Notes under the pieces: model-generated
Databases searched by the model: none
Seen by the model: the letters and a program-made list of their open reading frames with translations, nothing else
Told to the model about the DNA's origin: nothing
Shown here: piece after piece, positions 6,344-11,714 of the stretch
Numbering within the stretch: the stretch's first letter is position 1
Layout: every line of letters begins with the position of its first letter
Assembly (NCBI GenBank): GCA_022867105.1
Contig: JALHVH010000215.1
Location: 1 to 11,714, forward strand
Source: Candidatus Aminicenantota bacterium
GTDB lineage: Bacteria > Acidobacteriota > Aminicenantia > Aminicenantales > Saccharicenantaceae
DNA length: 11,714 nt
Reading direction: 5' to 3'
Made by a program: the position numbers and the translations under genes

Positions 6344-6852
6344 TTGGTCAGCATAGGCAAGGTCCTCAGGAGCCAAGGCAAGGACGGCGAACTCAAGCTG
6401 AAGCTGTACATAAAAGGGCCCGAATATCCTCTTTTTTTTTAAAGATATTCCTCAAGAGGGAAGGGTCGTTCAAGGAGTATGATGTCGAATCGCAGCGATT
6501 CGACAGGAATTCGCATTTCCTGAAGTTGAAGGGCATCGATACCCTGGATGGGGCGGACGCGCTCGCCGGGTCGGAGATTTATATCCCGGAAGAGGGCTTC
6601 GGCCCTCTGGAAGACGGCCATTATTACCACTTCCAGATCATCGGGAGCGCCGTCGTGACGAAGGACGGGGATAGCGTGGGGACGGTGAAAAGCCTGCTCC
6701 CCGCCGGGGACCGGACCCTCCTGGTCGTCGAGAGGAGCGGCCGCGAGGTCCTCATCCCCTTCACGAGGGCGATCTGCATCGATGTGGACACTCGGCGGAG
6801 GGAGATCCTGGTCGACCTTCCGGACGGTCTTTTGGACTTAAATGAGATTTGA
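6344..6852 (+). CDS. rimM: 16S rRNA processing protein RimM, split by a -1 frameshift at a T9 run
   Basis: The N-terminal part (TTG at 6344, GAGAAAGG at 6331-6338) reads VSIGKVLRSQGKDGELKLKL, the RimM beta-barrel start (xxGKxxxxxGxxGELKV). It stops at TAA 6440-6442, directly after a run of nine T (6432-6440). The rest lies in the -1 frame: LKIFLKREGSFKEYDVES, FLKLKGIDTLDGADAL, EIYIPEEGF, a PRC-barrel-like part and the C-terminus at 6852. Joined at the T run, the product is 169 aa, normal for RimM (E. coli 182), and nothing is missing, so only one base is out of register. RimM binds S19 and the 30S head during maturation. The explanation may be a homopolymer sequencing error (T10), transcriptional slippage, or ribosomal frameshifting on U UUU UUU. 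Without a shift the downstream part would have to start internally (for example ATG 6481 is out of frame) and would lack the N-terminal domain. Its end overlaps trmD by 11 bases. Confidence 0.88.
6422..6450 (+). repeat. Inverted repeat enclosing the rimM T9 tract
   Basis: GAATATC (6422-6428) and GATATTC (6444-6450) are perfect 7-bp arms. The 15-base loop contains the whole T9 slippery tract and the 0-frame UAA stop. TTT and AAA inside the loop could add three more pairs. It may influence slippage of polymerase or ribosome, but it is AT-rich and weak as an RNA stem. Confidence 0.5.
6483..6505 (+). repeat. Perfect 10-bp hairpin inside rimM, downstream of the slip site
   Basis: TGTCGAATCG (6483-6492) pairs perfectly with CGATTCGACA (6496-6505) around the loop CAG. 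It lies 42 bases after the T9 tract, farther than usual for a frameshift-stimulating structure (about 5-9 bases). It codes for DVESQRFDR within RimM, and its role is unknown. Confidence 0.55.
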
Positions 6853-7576
6853 TATAATTACGATCTTCCCTGAAATGTTCGGGAGCGTGTTTTCAGGGGG
6901 AGTCATCAGGAAGGCCGTGGAGAAAGGCCTGATGGAGATCCGTGTGCACGACCTGCGGGATTATACGTTCGACAGGCACAGGCAGGTCGACGACAGGCCG
7001 TACGGGGGCCAGGAAGGGATGGTCTTCAAGGCGGAGCCCATCTTTCGGGCCGTGGAGGATATCCGCGAATCTCCGGAAACGCGCGTGTTTCTCCTTTCGC
7101 CCCAGGGAAGGAAGCTCGACCAGCGGCTGGCCGAGGAGATCGCGGGTTTCTCTCAGGTCGTCCTTATCTGCGGCCGCTATGAGGGCGTGGACGAGAGGGT
7201 CATCGAGACCCTGGTTCACGAGGAGATCTCCATCGGAGACTACGTCATCACCGGGGGAGAGCCGGCGGCCATCGTCGTCGTGGACGCGGCCTCGAGGTTC
7301 ATTCCCGGCGTCGTGGGCAAGGCCGAATCGGTGGCCCATGACTCGTTCGCGGCGGGCCGGCTGGATTTCCCGCACTACACGCGGCCGCGGGATTTCCGGG
7401 GAATGAAGGTTCCCCAGGTCCTCTTTTCCGGCGACCACGCGAAGATCGAACGCTGGCGGAAGAAGAAGGCCTTGGAAAAGACATTGGGCAAGAGACCCGA
7501 TCTCTTGGATAGAGAACTCTCTCCAGAGGAAAACGAGATCCTGGAGGAAATCCGGAAAGAAAGGAAAGAGCCATGA
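6842..7576 (+). CDS. trmD: tRNA (guanine37-N1)-methyltransferase
   Basis: A 244-aa SPOUT-family enzyme that methylates N1 of G37 in tRNAs with G at position 36, using SAM, and so prevents +1 frameshifting. Family blocks are all present: FDIITIFPEMF (3-13), DDRPYGG (50-56), LSPQGRKLDQ (85-94), LICGRYEGVDERVIE (108-122, knot and SAM site), SIGDYVITGGE (130-140), SRFIPGVVG (151-159), HYTRP (178-182) and VLFSGDHAKIERWR (193-206). The residues equivalent to E. coli catalytic R154 and D169 are R152 and D167 (HDSF). One oddity is PYGGQEGM at 53-60, where most TrmD have PYGGGPGM. The ATG overlaps the rimM end by 11 bases with only a weak ribosome binding site, and the stop overlaps the rplS start, so translation is probably coupled. 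Confidence 0.97.
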   Translation: MRFDIITIFPEMFGSVFSGGVIRKAVEKGLMEIRVHDLRDYTFDRHRQVDDRPYGGQEGMVFKAEPIFRAVEDIRESPETRVFLLSPQGRKLDQRLAEEIAGFSQVVLICGRYEGVDERVIETLVHEEISIGDYVITGGEPAAIVVVDAASRFIPGVVGKAESVAHDSFAAGRLDFPHYTRPRDFRGMKVPQVLFSGDHAKIERWRKKKALEKTLGKRPDLLDRELSPEENEILEEIRKERKEP

Positions 7577-7920
7577 ACCTGGTCCATCTGGTCGAAGACA
7601 AGCAGTTGAAGAAGGACTTGGAGCCCTTCAACGTCGGCGATACGGTCAAGGTCCATGTGATCATCAGAGAAGGGGACAAGGAGCGCATCCAGATCTTTCG
7701 CGGCGACGTCATCGGGAAGAAAGGCGAAGGGGTCCGGGAAGCCTTCATCGTCCGCAAGATCTCTTTCGGCGTCGGCGTCGAGAGGTCCTTCCCCCGCCAC
7801 TCCAGGATGATCAAGAAGATCGAGGTCGTCCGTAAGGGCAAGGTCAAAAGGGCCAAGCTTTACTACCTCAGGGAGCTCAAGGGAAAGGCCGCCCGGCTCA
7901 AAGAAGAAAAGCATTCCTGA
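7573..7920 (+). CDS. rplS: 50S ribosomal protein L19
   Basis: A 115-aa protein, normal for L19. Recognisable blocks are FNVGDTVKVHVII (19-31), GDKERIQIFRGDVIGKKGEG (34-53), VRKISFGVGVERSFPRHS (60-77) and the C-terminal VVRKGKVKRAKLYYLRELKGKAAR. L19 sits at the 30S-50S interface and takes part in intersubunit contacts. The ATG overlaps the trmD stop in ATGA (7573-7576), with AAAGGAAAGAG just upstream. This is the usual trmD-rplS arrangement and implies coupled translation. Confidence 0.97.
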   Translation: MNLVHLVEDKQLKKDLEPFNVGDTVKVHVIIREGDKERIQIFRGDVIGKKGEGVREAFIVRKISFGVGVERSFPRHSRMIKKIEVVRKGKVKRAKLYYLRELKGKAARLKEEKHS

Positions 7921-7932
7921 ACCATTCCCCAA

Positions 7933-8556
7933 GTGGCCGATTTCAGGATCGAGAGAAAGCTCCTGAAGACAGGCTGTACGGCCATTGCAGGGGTGGACGA
8001 GGTCGGCCGGGGGGCTCTTTTCGGTCCCGTGATGGCCGTCGCGCTCATTTTTCCCGCCCGGTTCTACGGTCCCCTCAGGCCTGCCTGGACCAAGAAAATA
8101 AACGATTCCAAGCTCCTTTCTCCGACTAAAAGGATGGGCCTGATGAAAAACATCCTGGCCGATGCCTTGTCCGTCGGCGTTGGAGCGGCCTCGAACGCGG
8201 AGATCGACGCCAGGAACGTCCGTTGGGCTTCGGAGCTGGCCATGAAAAGGGCGATCGCAAACCTGAAACGAAGGCCCGATATGGTGCTAGTTGACGGTTT
8301 CCCATTAAAAGATGTAGATTATCCTCAGATGGGCATCCGCCAGGGCGACCGGAAGAGCGCTTCCATCGCGGCGGCATCCATCGTGGCCAAGGTGTTGCGC
8401 GACGGGCTGATGGATGTGTTCGACACGGCCTGCCGCGGGTATGGTTTGGCGAGGCACAAGGGTTATGGGACGGTCGGGCATTATGCGTCCATCCGGAAGA
8501 TGGGGCCGACCAGCTTGCATAGGAGGAGCTTCAACCTGAAGGCCCGGGGTCACTGA
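7933..8556 (+). CDS. rnhB: Ribonuclease HII
   Basis: A 207-aa protein, normal length. RNase HII cleaves RNA-DNA hybrids and removes single ribonucleotides misincorporated in DNA. Seen are IAGVDEVGRGALFGPV (18-33, catalytic D22 and E23), NDSKLLSP (57-64), MVLVDGFPLK (117-126, catalytic D121), RQGDRKSASIAAASIVAKVLRD (136-157, the fourth acidic residue lies here), YGLARHKGYGT (170-180) and the C-terminal HRRSF. The usual GRGPLAGPV is GRGALFGPV here. The start is a GTG 12 bases after rplS. An upstream stop in the same frame (that of rplS itself) rules out a longer protein. No clear Shine-Dalgarno sequence is visible. The rplS-rnhB order is widespread. Confidence 0.95.
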   Translation: MADFRIERKLLKTGCTAIAGVDEVGRGALFGPVMAVALIFPARFYGPLRPAWTKKINDSKLLSPTKRMGLMKNILADALSVGVGAASNAEIDARNVRWASELAMKRAIANLKRRPDMVLVDGFPLKDVDYPQMGIRQGDRKSASIAAASIVAKVLRDGLMDVFDTACRGYGLARHKGYGTVGHYASIRKMGPTSLHRRSFNLKARGH

Positions 8557-8560
8557 ACGC

Positions 8561-10717
8561 ATGAACAGAAAATTCGACAGGATCCGCGTCATCGAGTCGG
8601 CGGAGAAGCACGTCAAGGCCGGCAAGCTCAAGGAAGCGGTCTTGGAATACCAGAAGCTCCTGGAAGACGACGCCCAGGATTTCGCGATCAGCAACATCAT
8701 CGGCGACCTGCATGTCCGCCTCGGCCAGAACGAGAAGGCCGTCAAGGCTTTTCAGGCCGTCGCCGGCGAATATGAGCGGAGGGGGCTGCATTCCCAGGCC
8801 CTGGCCGTCTTCAAGAAGATCGCCAAGATCAAACCCGACGACCCCGACCTGTCCATCAAACTGGCTGAACTTTACAGCCTCCAGGGGTTCGCCGCAGAGG
8901 CCAAGAAGGAGTACCTGAAGACCGCCGAACAGTTTCTGAACTCCAAGAGGTTTTCAGAGGCCATTCACATCTATGAGAAGGTCGTCAAGCTGGAGAAGGA
9001 CGATATCGACGCCAAGATGACCCTGGCGGGGCTCTACAAAGAGGAGGGGTTCAAGGACGCCGCGGCCGAGCAGCTGGATGATATCGCCGAGCTGAAGCTC
9101 GGCCAGGACAACATTGACGAAGCCGAAAAAAGGTTCCTCGAAGCCAGGGACATCAGCGCCTTTCATCCCAGGACCCTCCTCGGCCTCGTCGAAGTCTATA
9201 AGCGTCGGGGCCAGAGGAAGAAGGCCATCGACCTCATCGAAGAGGCCCTCAAGGAGGACGTTGAGAACCCGACGCTCCTCAACCTTCTCGGGAACTTCGC
9301 GTTTGAGGACGGGGATTTTTCAAGGGCCGAAGAGACCTTTGCCCTGATCGTCAAGGGCCATCCGATGAACGTCAACGCCAGGATCAAGCTGGGACGGATC
9401 TATATCCAGAAAGAGAATCTGGACCAGGCCTTCGATCTTTACGAGCCGCTCGTCAATAACCTCATCAAGAAGCAGAAAGAGGAAAAGGCCATCGGCCTCC
9501 TGGGGCTCATCCTGGCGGCCCATAAATCTCATCTCCCGTCCCTTGACAAGCTTTCGGCGATTTACAGGTCCGGCAGGGACTTCGCCAAGCTGGAGGTCGT
9601 GAACAGGGTCATCCTGGACGAAATGCGCCGGCAGGGTCTGAAGGACAAGGCTTTGACGACGCTCGCCGAGCTGGTCAAGATCCGCCCCGACGATTCGGAC
9701 CTCCTCAATGAGTACGCGGCACTCCGAAAAGACCTCGGGCTCCCGGAGGAGGAGAGGGCGGATGGTTCCTGGGCCGTCTCGGGCAAAGACCGGGAGGCCA
9801 TCCAGCAGTCCCTGGATCAGGCGGACCTCTATATCCAGCAGGGTCTCGTCCGCAACGCCCGCAGGATCCTCGAAAACCTGAGGATGAAATATTCCGACGA
9901 TCCCCTGATCATGCAGAAGATCGGAGTGTTGGACGAGATTCGGGGCCAGATGAGCGAAGAGGAGATCCGGATCCGCGTGGAGAGGGCCCAGGCCATGGAG
10001 TCCAAGGCCAGGGAGAAGGGACTCCGCGCCGTTCCCGAAACAGGGAAGAAGGAAGCTCCGCCGAAGGGAAAGCCGGCTTCCCCGTCGCATTTCCCAGGGG
10101 ACGTCGTCGACGAGGAAAAGATCAGCACAGCCGACATCTTTGCGGAGACGGACATCATCCCCTTCATCTCTCTGGAGTCGGGGGAGAAGAAATACTTCGA
10201 CCTCAAGGACCGGATCGAGGAAGAGGTCCGGATGATCGAGGCGATCCACGTCCAGCAGGCCGAGGGGGCGACGACGCAGTTCGAGAAGGAGCTGTCGGTG
10301 ATCGTCTCGGATTTCAAGAAGGGCCTCAAAAGCAAGGTCCCGAACGAGGACTTCGAGATCCACTACCAACTCGGGATCGCCTTCATGGAACAGGGCCTGT
10401 TCAGCGAAGCCATCGAGGAGCTCACCATGGCCTGTAAGGACAAGGCCCGGGCCATGGAATGCTACAGCATCATCAGTCAGTGCTACAGGCAAAGAAAGGA
10501 TTATCCGGAGGCCGAGCGCTGGCTGAACAAGGCCGTCCTGATGGCGAAAGAGGGAACGGAGGCCTACTTCGCGCTGATCTATGACAGGGCCATCCTTTCG
10601 GAGGATGCCCAGGAGACCGACAAGGCTCTTTCCCTCTTCAAAGAGATCCAGACCTGGAACCGCGCCTACCGGGGCATCGTGGATAAGGTCACCAGCCTGG
10701 AAAAGATGAACGCCTGA
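8561..10717 (+). CDS. Large tetratricopeptide-repeat protein, function unknown
   Basis: A 718-aa protein dominated by TPR helices. Clear repeat units are near 14-36 (AGKLKEAVLEYQKLL), 46-71, 76-95 (HSQALAVFKKIAKIKPDDPD), 126-150, 152-196, 205-235, 237-270, 271-300, 362-388 and, after a gap, 598-670 (YQLGIAFMEQGLFSEAIEEL; PEAERWLNKAV). Residues about 460-595 between the two blocks are charged, probably partly coiled-coil, with a proline- and lysine-rich linker near 494-512. There is no signal peptide or membrane segment, so it should be a cytoplasmic scaffold. Similar two-block TPR proteins occur in Deltaproteobacteria and Acidobacteria, some tied to pili or motility, but nothing here shows that. 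The ATG lies four bases after the rnhB stop with only a weak ribosome binding site, so it is very probably in the translation operon. Composition matches its neighbours. Confidence 0.9.
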   Translation: MNRKFDRIRVIESAEKHVKAGKLKEAVLEYQKLLEDDAQDFAISNIIGDLHVRLGQNEKAVKAFQAVAGEYERRGLHSQALAVFKKIAKIKPDDPDLSIKLAELYSLQGFAAEAKKEYLKTAEQFLNSKRFSEAIHIYEKVVKLEKDDIDAKMTLAGLYKEEGFKDAAAEQLDDIAELKLGQDNIDEAEKRFLEARDISAFHPRTLLGLVEVYKRRGQRKKAIDLIEEALKEDVENPTLLNLLGNFAFEDGDFSRAEETFALIVKGHPMNVNARIKLGRIYIQKENLDQAFDLYEPLVNNLIKKQKEEKAIGLLGLILAAHKSHLPSLDKLSAIYRSGRDFAKLEVVNRVILDEMRRQGLKDKALTTLAELVKIRPDDSDLLNEYAALRKDLGLPEEERADGSWAVSGKDREAIQQSLDQADLYIQQGLVRNARRILENLRMKYSDDPLIMQKIGVLDEIRGQMSEEEIRIRVERAQAMESKAREKGLRAVPETGKKEAPPKGKPASPSHFPGDVVDEEKISTADIFAETDIIPFISLESGEKKYFDLKDRIEEEVRMIEAIHVQQAEGATTQFEKELSVIVSDFKKGLKSKVPNEDFEIHYQLGIAFMEQGLFSEAIEELTMACKDKARAMECYSIISQCYRQRKDYPEAERWLNKAVLMAKEGTEAYFALIYDRAILSEDAQETDKALSLFKEIQTWNRAYRGIVDKVTSLEKMNA

Positions 10718-10735
10718 AATAGGCAAGATGCCCGT

Positions 10736-10764
10736 TTGACCCCAACTTCCGGCTTTGTTATAAG
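10736..10764 (+). promoter_or_regulatory. Sigma70-type promoter before the isomerase gene
   Basis: -35 TTGACC (10736-10741), a 17-bp spacer and -10 TATAAG (10759-10764). The start would be near 10771, about 26 bases before the GTG start codon. It lies in the 79-base gap after the TPR gene, so the isomerase gene probably has its own transcript. A small stem GGCA-AGA-TGCC (10722-10732) just upstream is too weak to call a terminator. Confidence 0.68.
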
Positions 10765-10796
10765 GATAGGTATCTCGTCCGGGAAGGAGGTGCGTT

Positions 10797-11714
10797 GTGA
10801 AACGTCGGGATTTCGTCAGGACCGGGTTCGCGGCCGCGGCCGTCGCCGCACTGGCGGGGCCGGAGCGCCTGCCCGCGCAGGACCAGGGCCCCGTGCCGAA
10901 TCCCAAAACTGCCTTCAAACTTAAATACGCGCCGTCGATCGGTCAATTCAAAATTCATGCGGGAGAAGATCCCCTGGCCCAGATCCGGTTCGCGGCCGGG
11001 GAAGGGTTTGGGGCCATGTTCGATAACGGCTTGATGGGGCGTCCGGCCCGCGTGCAAGAGGCCATCTCCAAGGAGTTGGAGAAGAACGGGATGGCCCTGG
11101 GCCCGTTCGTCCTCTACGCCGACTTCGGGCAGAAGAGTTTCGTCACGCGGGATTGGGATGTCCGCGACATGCTGCTCAAAAAGATGAGGCAGGGGGTCGA
11201 GTGCGCCAAGCGCGTCAACGCCAAGTGGGCGTTGGCCGTTCCCGGCCGGTTCGACGAAAGCCTTGCCTGGGAATACCAGACAGCCAACGTCATCGAGAAC
11301 CTCAAGTATTGCATGGAGGTCTGTGAACCGGCCGGCCTGGTCCTCGTGATCGAACCGCTGAACCCCAGGGACCACCCCGGGCTCTTTCTCACCCGCGTCC
11401 CCCAGACCTACGAGATCTGCCGGGCCGTGGCCAGCCCCTCCTGCAAGATCATCAACGACTTGTACCATCAGCAGATCACAGAGGGCAACCTGATCCCCAA
11501 CATCGACGCCGCCTGGGAGGAGATCGCTGCTTACCACATCGGCGACAACCCGGGCCGAAAGGAGCCGGGGACGGGTGAGATCAACTACAGGAACATCTTC
11601 AAACACCTCCACCAGAAGGGCTTTCAGGGCGTCCTGGGCATGGAGCACGGCCAAAGCGTTCCCGGGAAAGCCGGAGAAAGGGCGGTTATTGACGCGTATA
11701 GGGAATGTGATAAC
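10797..11714 (+). CDS. Tat-exported TIM-barrel sugar isomerase, hydroxypyruvate isomerase-like (3' end outside window)
   Basis: The 306 residues seen begin MKRRDFVRTGFAAAAVAALA, a twin-arginine signal (R3-R4, hydrophobic core, then PAQDQ as a possible cleavage region), so the enzyme is probably exported folded. The rest is an AP-endonuclease-2/xylose isomerase-like TIM barrel of the hydroxypyruvate isomerase group: VLVIEPLNPRDHPG (182-195, metal-binding E186), IINDLYHQQ (218-226, D221 and H224), HIGDNPGRKEPGTGEINY (247-264, the Hyi hallmark usually HxQIADxPGRxEPGTGEI) and GVLGMEHG (278-285, catalytic-type E283). The actual sugar substrate is not fixed by these motifs. The start is a GTG with AAGGAGG (10784-10790) six bases upstream. 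The frame is still open at the right edge, and from family size only a short C-terminal piece should be missing. Confidence 0.9.
   Translation, partial: MKRRDFVRTGFAAAAVAALAGPERLPAQDQGPVPNPKTAFKLKYAPSIGQFKIHAGEDPLAQIRFAAGEGFGAMFDNGLMGRPARVQEAISKELEKNGMALGPFVLYADFGQKSFVTRDWDVRDMLLKKMRQGVECAKRVNAKWALAVPGRFDESLAWEYQTANVIENLKYCMEVCEPAGLVLVIEPLNPRDHPGLFLTRVPQTYEICRAVASPSCKIINDLYHQQITEGNLIPNIDAAWEEIAAYHIGDNPGRKEPGTGEINYRNIFKHLHQKGFQGVLGMEHGQSVPGKAGERAVIDAYRECDN

Noticed and set aside
7918..7935. rplS and rnhB lie in the same reading frame, separated by one stop codon, suggesting read-through fusion
   Set aside because: A GTG start suits rnhB, the family N-terminus begins right there, and one in three adjacent gene pairs shares a frame by chance.
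10722..10732. Stem GGCA-AGA-TGCC after the TPR gene as operon terminator
   Set aside because: Only four base pairs and no following T run.
10734..10748. GTTTGACCC..ACTT before the isomerase gene resembles part of the palindrome arm and could be a degenerate copy
   Set aside because: Only nine consecutive bases match, with no inverted partner, and TTGACC is already explained as a -35 box.

Overview
The window is a GC-rich bacterial chromosome segment of housekeeping genes. The gene set is that of a Gram-negative-type bacterium: a long HrpA helicase, the rpsP-khpA-rimM-trmD-rplS-rnhB translation cluster, a large cytoplasmic TPR protein, and a Tat-signal sugar isomerase of the hydroxypyruvate isomerase type. 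Tat-exported isomerases of this kind are common in Acidobacteriota (including Aminicenantes-like lineages) and Planctomycetes. I lean towards the Acidobacteriota/Aminicenantes side, but this is an impression from gene content and not a demonstrated placement. No plasmid, phage, CRISPR or resistance module is visible.

Layout. Positions 21-5537 are on the minus strand. A membrane-anchored protein of unknown function (4794-5537) is followed immediately by a class I SAM methyltransferase (4030-4776), then, after a perfect 29-bp inverted repeat (3973-4036), by hrpA (21-3956). Positions 5538-5827 form a divergent intergenic region. It holds a good sigma70-type promoter in each direction and several inverted repeats. 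From 5828 the plus strand carries rpsP, khpA, rimM, trmD, rplS, rnhB and a 718-aa TPR protein, all tightly spaced or overlapping, so probably one operon. After about 80 bases containing a third good promoter, a Tat-exported TIM-barrel isomerase starts at 10797 and runs off the right edge.

How the genes work together. S16 (rpsP), RimM (30S maturation), KhpA (RNA-binding KH protein), TrmD (tRNA m1G37), L19 (rplS) and RNase HII (rnhB) are the classic ribosome and tRNA maturation cluster, here led by its own promoter and not by ffh. HrpA, on the other strand, is also linked to RNA and translation (stalled-ribosome rescue in E. coli). The methyltransferase and its membrane partner have no assignable substrate.

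The most notable points are these. (1) rimM is split: a run of nine T in a 0-frame context U UUU UUU followed directly by UAA requires a -1 shift (or a tenth T) to join two halves that together make a full-length RimM. (2) A perfect 29-bp palindrome lies between the methyltransferase and hrpA. It supplies the methyltransferase stop codon and ends 16 bases before the hrpA start, which shows no Shine-Dalgarno sequence but has a -10-like box six bases upstream, the arrangement of a leaderless message. (3) A large TPR protein is joined to the translation operon.
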